From: Spirosoma luteum DSM 19990
GTDB lineage: Bacteria > Bacteroidota > Bacteroidia > Cytophagales > Spirosomataceae
Direction: 5' to 3'
Length of the DNA stretch: 64,000 bases
NCBI RefSeq assembly: GCF_000374065.1
Contig: NZ_KB893312.1
Span: 62,121-126,120, forward strand
The position numbers and the translations under genes were made by a program. The notes beneath the pieces are model-generated. The model was not told the DNA's origin, did not search any database, and was given only the letters and a program-made list of their open reading frames with translations. This document shows, piece after piece, positions 20,201 through 29,439 of this stretch. How positions within the stretch are numbered: position 1 is the stretch's first letter; each line of letters starts with the position of its first letter.

Positions 20201-21088
20201 CAGGATAACCGATTTCTGCCCCGATTCTGTAATGACATCAATATCATCGGCTGTAATAGCCGAATCACGCTCCAGAAGTACTTCGTTCCGACTGATAGAC
20301 ACCACTTCACCCGTGTCTTCGTCCACAAAGTCTTCCGTCCAGGTGCGCAGAACCCGAGCCGCCAGCCGACGGCCGATTGCTTTCTTCAAATTGGCAGGAG
20401 TGGCCGGGACTTCTTCCGACAAACCGAATAAATCCAGAATGTCTTTATCCGAACCGAAACCAATAGCCCGTAAAAGCGTCGTAACCGGAAATTTTTTCTT
20501 CCGGTCAATGTACGCGTACATGACGTTATTCACATCCGTTGAAAACTCAATCCATGAGCCTTTAAACGGAATAATGCGCGCTGAGTAAAGTTTGGTACCG
20601 TTTGTATGCTTACTCATCGAGAAGAACACACCCGGTGAGCGGTGCAATTGGGATACAATTACCCGTTCAGCTCCATTAATGACAAAAGAACCTTTCTCAG
20701 TCATGTAAGGGATATTGCCCAGAAATACCTCTTGCTCAATCGTCTCAAAATCCTCGTTGTCAGGATCATTGTTAGAAAGACGCAATTTAGCCTTCAGGGG
20801 TACTGAATATGTTAGTCCCCGGTCAATAGATTCATCAACCGAATATTTTGGGGGGTCAACCAGGTAATCGATGAACTCCAGTTTGAAATTCTCACGGGAG
20901 TCGGAGATGGGGAAGTTTTCCTGAAAAACCTTGAACAATCCTTCTTCCGAGCGTTCGCTGGAAGGGGTGTCAAGCTGGAAAAAATCTTTGAAGGATTTTA
21001 CCTGGATATCCAGAAAATCCGGATAGCCGATCACTGGCTGAATCGTCGCAAAATTTTTGCGGGTACTGATTTTCGCGTTTGTCGCCAA
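17219..21088 (-). CDS. rpoB: DNA-directed RNA polymerase subunit beta
   Basis: 1289 residues. The rifampicin-pocket region is recognisable ([20 protein letters not shown], then SALGPGGL), as are the GRHGNKGV motif near the active centre and the C-terminal [10 protein letters not shown] segment. It forms the catalytic core with beta'. The residues of the rifampicin cluster look wild type (Gln, Asp, His, Arg and Ser at the usual places). It follows rplL after a 249-bp spacer that carries a hairpin and a possible internal promoter, so it may be expressed partly separately from the ribosomal protein genes. Confidence 0.99.
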   Translation of the reverse strand: MATNAKISTRKNFATIQPVIGYPDFLDIQVKSFKDFFQLDTPSSERSEEGLFKVFQENFPISDSRENFKLEFIDYLVDPPKYSVDESIDRGLTYSVPLKAKLRLSNNDPDNEDFETIEQEVFLGNIPYMTEKGSFVINGAERVIVSQLHRSPGVFFSMSKHTNGTKLYSARIIPFKGSWIEFSTDVNNVMYAYIDRKKKFPVTTLLRAIGFGSDKDILDLFGLSEEVPATPANLKKAIGRRLAARVLRTWTEDFVDEDTGEVVSISRNEVLLERDSAITADDIDVITESGQKSVILHKEDMNMADYNIIYNTLQKDSSNSEKEAVEQIYRQLRNADAPDEQTAREIIQSLFFSDKRYDLGDVGRYRINKKLQLDISSDMKVLTTEDIVSIVKYLIGLINSKAVVDDIDHLSNRRVRTVGEQLYAQFGVGLARMARTIKERMNVRDNEDFKPVDLINARTLSSVINSFFGTNQLSQFMDQTNPLAEVTHKRRMSALGPGGLSRERAGFEVRDVHYTHYGRLCTIETPEGPNIGLISSLCVYAKINSMGFIETPYRIIENGKVAMDKPVMYLTAEEEDTHYIAQANAGIDKKGNFQVDRLKARFEGDFPIAEPANVTFMDIAPNQIVSVAASMIPFLEHDDANRALMGSNMQRQAVPLLRPEAPIVGTGLEGRVAVDSRTLVIAEADGVVELVDSTKIVVKYNLDDDAMAISFDEDRKTYNLIKFRRTNQDTCINIKPTVLKGQKVKKGDVLCEGYATQAGELALGRNMKVAFMPWQGYNFEDAIVISERVVREDIFTSIHIEEFELEVRDTKRGEEELTSEIPNVSEETVKNLDENGIVRVGTEVKEGDILIGKITPKGESDPTPEEKLLRAIFGDKAGDVKDASKKAPPSLKGVVIDTKLFARPAKEDRGKHKDEVKALMKKYGRELNDFRTRMIDKTVNLLDGKTSAGVKHKFGDEVVSKGVKFNRKNITDNLFPDKNAYRDESSYAVPEEANLLSDLNLDSWTDDEKANEMVIALVKNYNNRRSEITGKFKRERFTLEVGDELPAGIVKLAKVYIAKKRKLKVGDKMAGRHGNKGVVARIVRDEDMPFLEDGTKVDIVLNPLGVPSRMNLGQIYETVLAWAGQKLNRKYATPIFDGATEQQVADELNEAELPSFGRTYLYNGLTGERFDQPVTVGIIYMLKLGHLVDDKMHARSIGPYSLITQQPLGGKAQFGGQRFGEMEVWALEAFGASNILQEILTVKSDDVVGRAKAYEAIVKGENLPKPNIPESFNVLVHELRGLALEITLE

Positions 21089-21209
21089 GATTGTGCTTCG
21101 TTTAGTGCGTAACCGATTCTTAATGAGTGCGTTGCGAAGATTTGCTACGGCACTCGAACTAAGTAGTCATCTATACCCCGGGCGTCACCCGACCTAAGGG
21201 GTATAAATA

Positions 21210-21242
21210 AACAACATAATGCAATATAAAAAAGTTTGTCTT
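21210..21242 (-). promoter_or_regulatory. rpoB: Possible internal promoter upstream of rpoB
   Basis: On the minus strand a TTG is followed about 17 nt later by TATATTG, near the Bacteroidota pattern TTG-N19-TAnnTTTG but one T short in the -7 box. It lies after the rplL terminator-like hairpin, where a fresh start would make sense. Confidence 0.3.
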
Positions 21243-21266
21243 TTGCAAGTGCTTTAGACAAAAACT

Positions 21267-21314
21267 CTCCAAACAGGAAAAGACCAGACGTTGGCCTGGC
21301 CTCTCCTGTTGGAG
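21267..21314 (-). terminator. Hairpin between rplL and rpoB (attenuator-like)
   Basis: Arms ctccaaacaggaaaagacca and ctggcctctcctgttggag pair over about 17 bases with a few mismatches. On the minus strand the stem is followed by AGTTTTTGTC. Its place matches the partial terminator that tunes rplL/rpoB stoichiometry in many bacteria. Confidence 0.6.
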
Positions 21315-21337
21315 CGATATGCGAAATAGCTATCTGC

Positions 21338-21724
21338 TTACTTAACTTCTACCTCAGCACCAGCTTCTTCAAGCTGCTTGCGGAGTGATTCAGCTTCGTC
21401 TTTAGCAACGCCTTCTTTCACTGGTCTTGGCGCATTGTCCACCAGTTCTTTGGCCTCTTTCAAACCCAGACCCGTCAGGTCTTTTACCAGTTTCACGACA
21501 GCGAGCTTAGCAGCACCAGCTGATTTTAGTACCACGTCGAACGACGTTTTTTCAGCAGCAGCCGGAGCAGCATCGCCACCACCTGTTGCACCACCAGCTA
21601 CCATCATGGGAGCGGCAGCAGCCGGCTCGATACCATACTCATCTTTCAGGATTGTAGCCAGTTCGTTAACTTCTTTAACCGTCAGGCCTACAAGCTGCTC
21701 AGCGAACGCTTTCAAATCTGCCAT
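21338..21724 (-). CDS. rplL: 50S ribosomal protein L7/L12
   Basis: 128 residues. An N-terminal dimerisation/L10-binding helix pair (1-32) leads into an Ala/Gly-rich hinge (about 36-55) and a C-terminal factor-binding domain beginning [12 protein letters not shown] with the typical [12 protein letters not shown] helix. It forms the flexible stalk that recruits GTPase factors such as the EF-Tu encoded upstream. It lies 99 bp after rplJ. Confidence 0.98.
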   Translation of the reverse strand: MADLKAFAEQLVGLTVKEVNELATILKDEYGIEPAAAAPMMVAGGATGGGDAAPAAAEKTSFDVVLKSAGAAKLAVVKLVKDLTGLGLKEAKELVDNAPRPVKEGVAKDEAESLRKQLEEAGAEVEVK

Positions 21725-21823
21725 TGTAGTATTCTCTTTATTTGATTGTGATACGATTTTTTTACGATGCGAACGTTATGCCCACATTTAATGTCGGAAA
21801 TTACGGACAGCGCGTCCGCTTCA

Positions 21824-22354
21824 CTATGCTTCCTCGCGCTCCGACAGCGTTTTAAGAATGCCAGCCAATTTGTTACCACCACTCTGCAACGCTGAAATGA
21901 CGTTTTTAGCAGGTGATTGCAATAGACCAATAATTTCACCGATCAATTCTTCCTTGCTCTTCAGTGCGATGAGCGTATCGAGTTGGTCAGCTCCAATGAA
22001 CAGGCTATAATCAATAGACGCAGCCTTCAGTTGTAACTTGTCACTCGTTCTGCGGAATTCCTTGATGAGCTTAGCCGGTGCTTTGCCATTTTCGGGGTGA
22101 AACATCACCGCCGACTGACCATGCAGTACCGCATCGTTGAACGGAGTGTAATCCGTATCCAGGGATTCAAGTGCTTTTTTGATGAAGGTATTCTTCACCA
22201 CTTTGTACTCTATGCCCCGATCAAAACACATCCGACGGAGGTTGTTGGTTTCAGCAACTGTCATGCCGTTAGCCTCCGTGATGTAGAAGAAGGGAATGCT
22301 CTGGAACTTTCCAGTCAATTCCTCAATTATTGCTCCTTTTTCGTCGCGTTTCAT
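21824..22354 (-). CDS. rplJ: 50S ribosomal protein L10
   Basis: 176 residues. The N-terminal rRNA-binding domain (ELTGKFQSIPFFYITEANGMT, LRRMCFDRG, KVVKNTFIKKAL) is followed by the long C-terminal helix that carries L7/L12 dimers. It starts only 3 bp after the rplA stop codon. This leaves no room for the classic L10 leader, so autogenous control, if present, must act elsewhere. Confidence 0.98.
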   Translation of the reverse strand: MKRDEKGAIIEELTGKFQSIPFFYITEANGMTVAETNNLRRMCFDRGIEYKVVKNTFIKKALESLDTDYTPFNDAVLHGQSAVMFHPENGKAPAKLIKEFRRTSDKLQLKAASIDYSLFIGADQLDTLIALKSKEELIGEIIGLLQSPAKNVISALQSGGNKLAGILKTLSEREEA

Positions 22355-22357
22355 GGC

Positions 22358-23056
22358 TTATATACCGGCTACTGTGCCTTTATCAATCGTAACTCCCGGA
22401 CTCATCGTGCTCGACAGATTTATCGTCTTCATGTACGTTCCTTTGGCCGATGAAGGCTTCAGACGCATAAGTGTAGCGATAATTTCCTGTGCGTTTTCGA
22501 CCAGTTTTTCTGGCGTAAACGATACTTTACCAATACTGGTATGAATGATACCGGTCTTATCAACTTTAAAGTCGATTTTACCCGCTTTCACCTCACGAAC
22601 GGCTTTGCCTACTTCTGGTGTTACCGTACCCGATTTTGGGTTTGGCATCAAACCCCGTGGCCCCAGTACTTTACCCAAGCGACCAACTTTGGCCATAACG
22701 TTCGGCATCGTGATAATCACGTCGATGTCCGTCCAGCCCTGTTCGATTTTTTGAATATAGTCATCCAGACCCACGAAGTCGGCTCCAGCTTCCTTCGCTT
22801 CGTTCTCCTTATCCGGGGTGCAAAGCACCAGTACGCGAACCGTTTTACCCGTACCATGAGGCAACGTGGCAACGCCACGAACCATCTGATCGGCTTTACG
22901 CGGGTCGACGCCTAACCGGACGTCAATATCCACCGAAGCATCAAATTTCGTGTACGAGATGTCCTTCAGAATCTCAGCTGCCTGTTGGAGCGAGTATTCC
23001 TTGGCAGCATCGTACTTCGATTGTGCTTCCTTTTGTTTTTTCGTTAACTTAGCCAT
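22358..23056 (-). CDS. rplA: 50S ribosomal protein L1
   Basis: 232 residues with the two-domain L1 pattern: [14 protein letters not shown] near the N-terminus, [17 protein letters not shown] and [13 protein letters not shown], which binds 23S rRNA at the L1 stalk. In many bacteria L1 represses the rplK-rplA message. It lies 26 bp after rplK, co-transcribed. Confidence 0.98.
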   Translation of the reverse strand: MAKLTKKQKEAQSKYDAAKEYSLQQAAEILKDISYTKFDASVDIDVRLGVDPRKADQMVRGVATLPHGTGKTVRVLVLCTPDKENEAKEAGADFVGLDDYIQKIEQGWTDIDVIITMPNVMAKVGRLGKVLGPRGLMPNPKSGTVTPEVGKAVREVKAGKIDFKVDKTGIIHTSIGKVSFTPEKLVENAQEIIATLMRLKPSSAKGTYMKTINLSSTMSPGVTIDKGTVAGI

Positions 23057-23082
23057 TTGTGTGTTTGCTTCGGCAAGTCTGT

Positions 23083-23526
23083 TTAGTTCTCAAAGGGCGA
23101 TGCGCCCGACACCGTGATTCCCATGCTGCGGGCCGTACCGGCCACCTGTTTCATCGCTGATTCGACAGTGAATGCGTTCAGATCGGGCATCTTTGTTTCC
23201 GCGATTGTCCGAACCTGGTCCCATGTCACTGATCCTACTTTTTTGCGATTAGGTTCAGCAGAGCCGCCTTTCAGCTTAGCTGCTTCCATCAGCAGAATCG
23301 GTGCGGGTGGTGTCTTGATGACGAAATCAAAGGACTTGTCCTTATAATATGTAATCAAAACTGGCAATACCGTCCCCATCTTATCCTGCGTACGTCCGTT
23401 GAATTGCTTGCAGAATTCCATGATGTTTAAACCCTTGGAACCCAAAGCCGGACCGATTGGAGGTGCGGGGTTAGCTTGCCCACCTTTGACTTGCAGCTTA
23501 ACGTAGCCACCTACTTCTTTTGCCAT
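23083..23526 (-). CDS. rplK: 50S ribosomal protein L11
   Basis: 147 residues. Pro-rich N-terminus [19 protein letters not shown] is diagnostic, and the C-terminal RNA-binding domain contains [17 protein letters not shown]. It forms the GTPase-associated centre of the large subunit. A 176-bp spacer without an evident gene separates it from nusG and could hold the L1-responsive leader, though I could not identify the L1-binding fold. Confidence 0.98.
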   Translation of the reverse strand: MAKEVGGYVKLQVKGGQANPAPPIGPALGSKGLNIMEFCKQFNGRTQDKMGTVLPVLITYYKDKSFDFVIKTPPAPILLMEAAKLKGGSAEPNRKKVGSVTWDQVRTIAETKMPDLNAFTVESAMKQVAGTARSMGITVSGASPFEN

Positions 23527-23702
23527 TGTGGTAATTTAGTTACGACCGCGTGGGCGGCCCCGTTACTGCCTGGGTTTCTTACCGGTTAGTCACATAACCA
23601 GTCCGCACACCTTTCGCAGCGAATCAACTTCTTCAACTTCTTTGGCTGGTCACCCTCTGAGGGAAGCATAGGATGCCAAACCTGGGAAAACTAACCTGAT
23701 GA

Positions 23703-24266
23703 TTAGTTCTCCTTCTCTACTTGTGCGTAACTGAGTTCTACCGGAGTGTTCCGGCCAAATATTTTAACAACGACGTTCAATTTCTTTCGGTCATCGAATA
23801 CTTCTTCTACTGTACCAATAAAACCGCCAAATGGCCCATCGACAACTTTTACGTTCTCTCCTTTAAGATAACTGGCTGTCGGAGCCGATACTACTTCGGT
23901 TTCTTCATCATTCACTTTACCAAGGATTCGGTTTATTTCAGCCTGACGAAGGGGAACCGGAACTTTAGACGTGGTTCCAACCTGCGCATTGCCAAGAAAA
24001 CCCAATACACCCGGCATATTCAGAATCATATCGAGTGCCCGGTTGTTACCCAAATCGGCTGAAATTAAGATGTAGCCAGGGAAAAAGGATTTTTCCCGAA
24101 CGCGCTTCTTACCGTTACGCATTTCATACACCTTTTCTGCCGGGATCAGCACCTGCGGAATGATTTCATCCAGCTTTTGCCGGATAATCTCATTATCGAG
24201 GTAGGATTTGATTTTCTTCTCCTGACCCGACACTGCCCGAATGACGTACCATTGTATGCCGCTCAT
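23703..24266 (-). CDS. nusG: Transcription termination/antitermination protein NusG
   Basis: 187 residues. The NGN domain begins WYVIRAVSGQEKKIKSYL and includes FFPGYILI. The C-terminal KOW motif is GENVKVVDGPFGGFIGTVEE. It binds the RNA polymerase clamp and links transcription with Rho or the ribosome. It starts 15 bp after secE. Confidence 0.98.
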   Translation of the reverse strand: MSGIQWYVIRAVSGQEKKIKSYLDNEIIRQKLDEIIPQVLIPAEKVYEMRNGKKRVREKSFFPGYILISADLGNNRALDMILNMPGVLGFLGNAQVGTTSKVPVPLRQAEINRILGKVNDEETEVVSAPTASYLKGENVKVVDGPFGGFIGTVEEVFDDRKKLNVVVKIFGRNTPVELSYAQVEKEN

Positions 24267-24281
24267 GTTTTGTAGGTCGAT

Positions 24282-24473
24282 TTAGAATGACTGATAAAAT
24301 GTATTCAGTCCATTCTCGAATACTAAATCTATTAACCCGACTAGTAGCGCAAAAATCAGCGAGGCTACCAGCACCAGTGTCGAACTGGATTGGAGGTCGC
24401 TGAATTTAGGCCAAGTCACGTTATGCTGAACTTCCTCCCAGGAGGCTTTCAGAAACGATGTAAACTTGTCCAT
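24282..24473 (-). CDS. secE: Preprotein translocase subunit SecE
   Basis: 63 residues: a short amphipathic N-terminal helix (SFLKASWEEVQHNVTWPKFSDLQ) and one transmembrane helix (about 32-55). This is the single-helix form. The VTWPK motif at the start of the clamp helix is typical. It holds SecY together in the membrane. Confidence 0.96.
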   Translation of the reverse strand: MDKFTSFLKASWEEVQHNVTWPKFSDLQSSSTLVLVASLIFALLVGLIDLVFENGLNTFYQSF

Positions 24474-24490
24474 TTTATGTAAAGGATTTG

Positions 24491-24561
24491 CACGGGTGGA
24501 GAGATTCGAACTCCCATCAACGGTTTTGGAGACCGCTATTCTACCCTTGAACTACACCCGT
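24491..24561 (-). tRNA. tRNA-Trp (anticodon CCA)
   Basis: Minus strand folds as a full cloverleaf: acceptor ACGGGTG/CACCCGT, anticodon loop CTCCAAA, T-loop TTCGAAT, discriminator G. CCA is not encoded. It lies between tuf and secE, a common place in Bacteroidota. Confidence 0.97.
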
Positions 24562-24700
24562 TTATTCAACTGAAAGAAGAGATAAGGCAAAAAGAGAAAA
24601 GACACGGCTAATGCCAATTCATCCTGATTCTCACAACTTTACTCTTACACCCTTAGACATATCCGTCGAAACGGACTGCAAAAGTACGGAATAATATTAA

Positions 24701-24738
24701 AAAACAAGTGCATTTCCGTGAAGAAATGCACTTGTTTT
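24701..24738. terminator. Strong terminator after tuf
   Basis: A perfect 16-bp stem (aaaacaagtgcatttc / gaaatgcacttgtttt) with a 6-nt loop. The plus-strand side ends in a T-run and the minus-strand side ends in TTTTAATATT, so it works in the tuf direction. The genes beyond (tRNA-Trp, secE onward) would need read-through or another promoter. Confidence 0.8.
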
Positions 24739-24752
24739 TATTACGAATTCCA

Positions 24753-25940
24753 TTAATCGAGAATTTCGGTCACCTGACCAGCTCCTACGGTACGACCACC
24801 TTCACGGATAGCGAAACGAAGTCCCTTTTCCATGGCGATTTTGTTAATCAAGGTTACGTCGATTGTGATATTGTCACCCGGCATTACCATCTCAACGTTG
24901 GCAGGCAGCATAATCTCGCCTGTCACGTCAGTGGTGCGGAAGTAGAACTGCGGACGGTACTTGTTGAAGAACGGAGTATGACGACCACCTTCTTCTTTCG
25001 ACAGGACGTAAATCTCAGCCTTAAATTTGGCGTGAGGAGTTACAGAACCTGGCTTACAAATTACCATGCCCCGGCGAATAGCCTCTTTTTCAATACCACG
25101 CAACAGCAGACCTACGTTGTCACCAGCTTCGCCACGGTCCAGAATTTTCCGGAACATTTCAACGCCTGTTACAACTGATTTCAGGTTTTCAGCACCCATA
25201 CCAAGTATTTCAACTTGCTCGCCTGAGTTGATTATACCACGCTCGATACGACCCGTTGCTACTGTACCACGACCCGTGATCGAGAATACGTCCTCTACCG
25301 GCATCAGGAACGGAAGTTCCGTCTGACGTGGGGGCAAGGGGATAAAGCTATCAACGCTGTCCATCAGTTCTTCGATGGTTTTTACCCACTGCTCATCTCC
25401 ATTCAGGCCACCAAGAGCCGAACCCTGGATAACAGGGATGTTGTCACCGTCAAAGTTATAGAAACTCAATAATTCGCGAATTTCCATTTCAACGAGTTCG
25501 AGTAGCTCTGGATCATCGACCATATCCACTTTGTTCATGAAGACAACCAACTGAGGTACACCAACCTGGCGTGCCAGCAGGATGTGCTCGCGAGTTTGTG
25601 GCATTGGCCCGTCCGTAGCGGCTACTACTAAGATAGCACCGTCCATCTGAGCAGCTCCCGTTACCATGTTCTTTACATAGTCGGCGTGACCAGGGCAGTC
25701 AACGTGTGCATAGTGACGACTCGCCGTTGCGTACTCAACGTGCGATGTATTAATTGTGATACCGCGCTCTTTTTCTTCAGGAGCGTTGTCAATCGAGGAA
25801 AAGTCCCGAATTGCGGCCAGACCCTTGCCGGCCAACACTTTCGTAATGGCAGCCGTCAGCGTCGTTTTACCGTGGTCAACGTGACCAATCGTACCGATGT
25901 TTACGTGCGGTTTCGAGCGGTCAAAATTCTCTTTTGCCAT
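24753..25940 (-). CDS. tuf: Elongation factor Tu
   Basis: 395 residues. The GTPase motifs are GHVDHGKTT (P-loop), DCPGHADY (G3) and NKVD (G4). Domains 2 and 3 follow, with the tRNA-binding VTGVEMF and GRHTPFF segments and the usual C-terminal [12 protein letters not shown]. It delivers aminoacyl-tRNA to the ribosome. The order tRNA-Thr, tuf, tRNA-Trp, secE, nusG mirrors the thrT-tufB-secE-nusG arrangement in E. coli. Confidence 0.99.
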   Translation of the reverse strand: MAKENFDRSKPHVNIGTIGHVDHGKTTLTAAITKVLAGKGLAAIRDFSSIDNAPEEKERGITINTSHVEYATASRHYAHVDCPGHADYVKNMVTGAAQMDGAILVVAATDGPMPQTREHILLARQVGVPQLVVFMNKVDMVDDPELLELVEMEIRELLSFYNFDGDNIPVIQGSALGGLNGDEQWVKTIEELMDSVDSFIPLPPRQTELPFLMPVEDVFSITGRGTVATGRIERGIINSGEQVEILGMGAENLKSVVTGVEMFRKILDRGEAGDNVGLLLRGIEKEAIRRGMVICKPGSVTPHAKFKAEIYVLSKEEGGRHTPFFNKYRPQFYFRTTDVTGEIMLPANVEMVMPGDNITIDVTLINKIAMEKGLRFAIREGGRTVGAGQVTEILD

Positions 25941-26113
25941 GTTTTTAAAACGCTATTGTGAATTTTTGTTTGTTAGTAAATGAATTCGCTGAACAGTAAC
26001 TAAACCCAGCGAAGTCATTCCTTTTAAGGTATGACACCATTTGGGCTTAAAACCACACGGGCGTCGGACGGGGTTAACCGTCCCTTCAAAGAGACTTCAA
26101 AAAAGAAGTCCTG

Positions 26114-26185
<72 letters not shown>

Positions 26186-26289
26186 TTGTTTACTATAAAT
26201 GAACGGATCCTGTCAGTACATTTTATACTATCCACTAACACAGCGGAATATGACCGGGCCGCCGAAACAGTTTTGAAGTGGAAAGCCAC

Positions 26290-26338
26290 CCCGACCGTAG
26301 TCCATAGCCTTTAGGGCCATCGCTCTACCTACTAGAGC
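26290..26338 (-). pseudogene. tRNA-Gly-like remnant (D-arm and anticodon arm only)
   Basis: Just downstream of tRNA-Gly on the minus strand, GCTCTAGTAGGTAGAGC forms a perfect D-arm and ATGGC/GCTAT forms an anticodon stem around loop CCTAAAG. The segment GGTAGAGCGAT matches tRNA-Gly exactly and much of the rest is close. The acceptor strand would overlap the real tRNA-Gly, U33 is missing and no T-arm is seen, so it cannot be a working tRNA. It is probably a decayed tandem duplicate. Confidence 0.55.
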
Positions 26339-26408
26339 GGAAGACGGGTCTCGAACCCGCAACCTATAGCTTGGAAGGCTATCGCTCTACCAATTGAGCT
26401 ACTTCCGC
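26336..26408 (-). tRNA. tRNA-Gly (anticodon TCC)
   Basis: Minus strand gives acceptor GCGGAAG/CTTCCGC, D-arm GCTCAATTGGTAGAGC, anticodon stem ATAGC/GCTAT with loop CTTCCAA, T-loop TTCGAGA and discriminator T. CCA is not encoded. Confidence 0.97.
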
Positions 26409-26417
26409 TTATTTATT

Positions 26418-26503
26418 TGGTGGGGAGTGGAGGATTCGAACCTCCGAAGGCGTACGCCAGCAGATTTACAGTCTGATCCATTTGGCCACTCTGGAAACTC
26501 CCC
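26418..26503 (-). tRNA. tRNA-Tyr (anticodon GTA)
   Basis: Minus strand gives acceptor GGGGAGT/ACTCCCC, an anticodon loop with GTA, and a long variable arm, as expected for class II tRNA-Tyr. Discriminator A is followed by an encoded CCA (26418-26420). The other tRNAs here lack encoded CCA. Confidence 0.97.
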
Positions 26504-26555
26504 GAAAAAGGTAAGATAAAGAACATTTCCAAGCCCGCTTCCGGTTTTGGAGTTG

Positions 26556-26585
26556 CAAAATTACATGTTTTTGCGATGTTGTCAA
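26556..26585 (-). promoter_or_regulatory. Bacteroidota-type promoter of the tRNA-tuf-rpo operon
   Basis: On the minus strand TTG (26583-26585), exactly 19 nt, then TAATTTTG (26556-26563). This matches the Bacteroidota primary-sigma consensus TTTG-N19-TAnnTTTG almost perfectly. It lies about 53 bp before tRNA-Tyr. Confidence 0.85.
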
Positions 26586-26619
26586 CAGATGGTCCAAAAA
26601 TAATTTGAAGACCGTTGCC

Positions 26620-27156
26620 TTATTTAAGCATTTTCGTTAATTGCTGATCATTGGGATAGTTTATCTCCGTGATACCCCATCGTCCCGCTACTTGCTGCAT
26701 ATCAATTTTGACTTCTTCGGGTTTGTCTTTGTTCGTAAATGTTACGTACACAATGGCCCGCGTTCCACCAATAGCTGCCGGTTCTACCCACATCTTTTTT
26801 ATATTGGCATCAGGGGCGTTGTACAACAGGTTTGTTTTGGTCCTGTTTACACGGCCTGATGATTTTTGGACATCGTTCCAGATGATATCCGCGGTGGGTT
26901 TCGTGAAAAATTCGTCAATCAATGCCCGATTTTTCTTGTCCCGGAGTGGGTTTTCAGTTTTGTTGTGCTCAAAATAGAGCGCCCTTACCAACCGATCTGG
27001 TACAGTTCTGGGCGCATCAGGACCGGGTCTTTTAGACAGAGCCGTGGCACTATCATCAGCCACAATCGTTTTTTCTTTACTCTCATCCTGCTTTGTTTTT
27101 GTTTGGCAGGCTAAAAAGGAAAAGAGTAAAAGGAGGGATATGCAGGTAATTTTCAT
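26620..27156 (-). CDS. Putative lipoprotein, unknown function
   Basis: 178 residues. The N-terminus is a lipoprotein signal ending FSFLAC, so Cys17 would be lipidated. A charged, low-complexity spacer (KTKQDESKEKT) follows. The rest looks like one small alpha/beta domain with PDRLVRALYFEHNKTEN, FTKPTADIIWND and a C-terminal beta strand QVAGRWGITEINYP, a style seen in small stress- or DUF3828-like exported domains, although I cannot assign one. The gene has its own spacing from the M13 peptidase gene, with a terminator between them. Confidence 0.75.
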   Translation of the reverse strand: MKITCISLLLLFSFLACQTKTKQDESKEKTIVADDSATALSKRPGPDAPRTVPDRLVRALYFEHNKTENPLRDKKNRALIDEFFTKPTADIIWNDVQKSSGRVNRTKTNLLYNAPDANIKKMWVEPAAIGGTRAIVYVTFTNKDKPEEVKIDMQQVAGRWGITEINYPNDQQLTKMLK

Positions 27157-27247
27157 AGCTATGATTTAGGCATTCAGGAGAATCAAATAAGCTGACGGAC
27201 TACAGCGTATTACGGCAGGTAATCAAATTTGATAAGTCCGCATTTGC

Positions 27248-27281
27248 AAAAGCCGCATCCAGGTATGAGGACGCGGCTTTT
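27248..27281 (-). terminator. Terminator of the M13 peptidase gene
   Basis: A perfect 9-bp stem aaaagccgc / gcggctttt with a 16-nt loop. On the minus strand it runs into a T-run and it lies 25 bp after the M13 stop codon. Confidence 0.8.
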
Positions 27282-27305
27282 ACGGATGCGATGAACGCAT
27301 ACTGT

Positions 27306-29327
27306 TTACCAAACCTTAATTCTGTCTTCCGGCTTTTTATACATTTTATCACCCGGCTTCACATCAAATGCCTGGTACCAGGCCGTGATATTTGACAGAG
27401 GGCCATTGCAGCGGTACTGACCCGGGGCGTGCGGATCAACCATAATCAGCTGTGCCTGGGTTTCGGGCAGTACGTTGATACGCCACACCTGTGCCCATGA
27501 TAAAAAGAACCGCTGGTCGGGGCTGAACCCGTCAATCATGCTTTTCTTACCAGATGATTTTCCCTGAGGAGTCTTTTTGAAGGCGTCGTAGGCAATTGCT
27601 AAGCCACCCAGATCTGCCAGGTTTTCGCCTAGTGTTAGCTGACCGTTTACTTTGATTGTGTCGAGCACCTTGAAGCCCGAGAACTGGTCGCGTACCTGAT
27701 CGGCTCGTTTTTTGAAATTATCGGCATCTGCTTTCGTCCACCAATCGCGCAGGGTACCGTCCGAATCATACTGGCGACCTGAATCATCGAAGCCGTGTGT
27801 CATCTCGTGGCCAATTACAGCACCAATGCCCCCGTAGTTGACCGCGTCATCAGCATCGGCATCAAAGAAGGGGAATTGGAGTATAGCGGCTGGGAAAGCA
27901 ATTTCGTTATTGACCGGGCTATAGTAGGCATTCACTGTTGGGGGTGTCATGCCCCACTCCGTCCGGTCGACGGGTTTGCCCAATCGGTTGATCATGTAGT
28001 TATACTGCCACTTCCCTGCTGACTCCATGTTACCGTAGAAGTCAGTACGATTGACAGCAACGCCGTCATAGTTTTTCCACTTGTCCGGATAACCAATTTT
28101 ACGCTTAAAGGCCAGCAGTTTGTTAAGTGCTTTTGCCTTAGTATCCTCACTCATCCAGTCCAGTTTTTTGATATGCTCCTTATAGGATGCTTCCAGATTA
28201 TCTACCAGTGCCAGCATGCGTTGTTTGGCTTCCGGCTTAAAGTACTTCTGAACATAGAGTTGTCCCAGCAAATCCCCCAGCGAGCCATCAATCAGGCTAC
28301 TTACGCGTTGCCAGCGGGCAGTTTGCTCTTTCTGGCCGGACAGCACTTTTGAAAAAGCAAAGTTCTGGTTGACAAATGGACTGCTCAGGTAGGGCGCTGC
28401 TCCCTTGAGAATATTCCAGCGCATGTACGTCTGCCATTCTTCAATGGGTGTGGCTGCTACCAGGCTGTCCAATGAACGATAAAAAGACGGGTTTTGCACC
28501 AGTACTGTATCCTGCCCTTTTACGCCCAACTTCGCCATGTGGTCCATCCAGTTGATGCCAGGTGTTTGCTGGCTGAATTGGGCAACCGTGAATTTGTTAT
28601 AGGTCTTGTAAGGGTCGCGGAGTTCAACGCGGGGCATTTGGGCTTTCGCCAGGGCAGTTTCTACCCGGATAACTACATCGGCATCCTGCGATGACTGCGT
28701 TGGCTCCTCGCCAATCAACCCGAACATTTTGGTAAGGTGATCACGATAGGCATCGCGCACTTTCTGGCTCCGGGCGTCATTTTTCAAGTAATAGTCACGA
28801 TCGGGAAGCGTGGTACCTCCCTGGCTAAACTGCGGCAGGTATTTATTGACGTTTTTACGGTCCTGTCCGACGAAAAAGCCAAATAGCATACCGTTGCTCT
28901 GAGTCCGCTGGTAAGCTAATTCGTTCAGAAAGGCAGCTTTATTGTTTACCTTCTCAATCCGGTCGAGATCTGGTTTGATAGGATCAAAACCACGCTTTTC
29001 AATGGTCAGACTATCCATCCCACTCTCGTAGAAATCGCCTACCATTTGATACAAACGTCCTTTCGTGGTTGTTTTCGACGCATCTTCAAGGAGGGTTTTC
29101 ATGGCATCGAGACTCTTTTCCCGGAGTTCGTTAAAACTTCCCCACGATGTTTTCGACGCAGGAATTTCATTCTTCTTCAGCCAGTTACCGTTGGCATACT
29201 CATAGAAATTGTCACCCGGTTTCACGGACATATCCATGTTTTGCGGGTCAATGAATTTGCGGTTGTCAGCAGCTATAAACCCAATGACTATAGCTGATAC
29301 CACAAGAAAAGACACCTGTTTGGTCAT
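27306..29327 (-). CDS. M13 family zinc metallopeptidase (neprilysin/PepO type)
   Basis: 673 residues. A hydrophobic N-terminus (about 4-20) suggests export. The M13_N helical domain begins with the family mark DNFYEYANGNWLKKNEIPA. The catalytic domain has HEMTH (His507, Glu508, His511), the third ligand in ENLADLGG (Glu568) and NAYYSPVNNEIAFPAAIL just before the HExxH. Family members cleave short peptides on the outer side of the membrane. The C-terminus KPGDKMYKKPEDRIKVW matches the usual end with the substrate-binding Trp. A good -7 box TAATTTTG lies 32 nt upstream. Confidence 0.95.
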   Translation of the reverse strand: MTKQVSFLVVSAIVIGFIAADNRKFIDPQNMDMSVKPGDNFYEYANGNWLKKNEIPASKTSWGSFNELREKSLDAMKTLLEDASKTTTKGRLYQMVGDFYESGMDSLTIEKRGFDPIKPDLDRIEKVNNKAAFLNELAYQRTQSNGMLFGFFVGQDRKNVNKYLPQFSQGGTTLPDRDYYLKNDARSQKVRDAYRDHLTKMFGLIGEEPTQSSQDADVVIRVETALAKAQMPRVELRDPYKTYNKFTVAQFSQQTPGINWMDHMAKLGVKGQDTVLVQNPSFYRSLDSLVAATPIEEWQTYMRWNILKGAAPYLSSPFVNQNFAFSKVLSGQKEQTARWQRVSSLIDGSLGDLLGQLYVQKYFKPEAKQRMLALVDNLEASYKEHIKKLDWMSEDTKAKALNKLLAFKRKIGYPDKWKNYDGVAVNRTDFYGNMESAGKWQYNYMINRLGKPVDRTEWGMTPPTVNAYYSPVNNEIAFPAAILQFPFFDADADDAVNYGGIGAVIGHEMTHGFDDSGRQYDSDGTLRDWWTKADADNFKKRADQVRDQFSGFKVLDTIKVNGQLTLGENLADLGGLAIAYDAFKKTPQGKSSGKKSMIDGFSPDQRFFLSWAQVWRINVLPETQAQLIMVDPHAPGQYRCNGPLSNITAWYQAFDVKPGDKMYKKPEDRIKVW

Positions 29328-29358
29328 GTTTTTGTTTGTTGGGGTTGATGAAAGAAGA

Positions 29359-29366
29359 CAAAATTA
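29359..29366 (-). promoter_or_regulatory. -7 box of the M13 peptidase promoter
   Basis: TAATTTTG on the minus strand, 32 nt before the ATG, preceded by a CTG 19 nt further up, one base off the -33 TTG. Confidence 0.5.
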
Positions 29367-29439
29367 ACAAAAAAAGGAACGCGAACAGAGAGCGGCTATG
29401 TAACCGCGCTGATTCGGGCTCCCTCCTGGAATGACGAGC

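Noticed and set aside
23527-23702. L11/L1 leader with an L1-binding fold
   Set aside because: The spacer between nusG and rplK has no structure I could match to the L1 target site.
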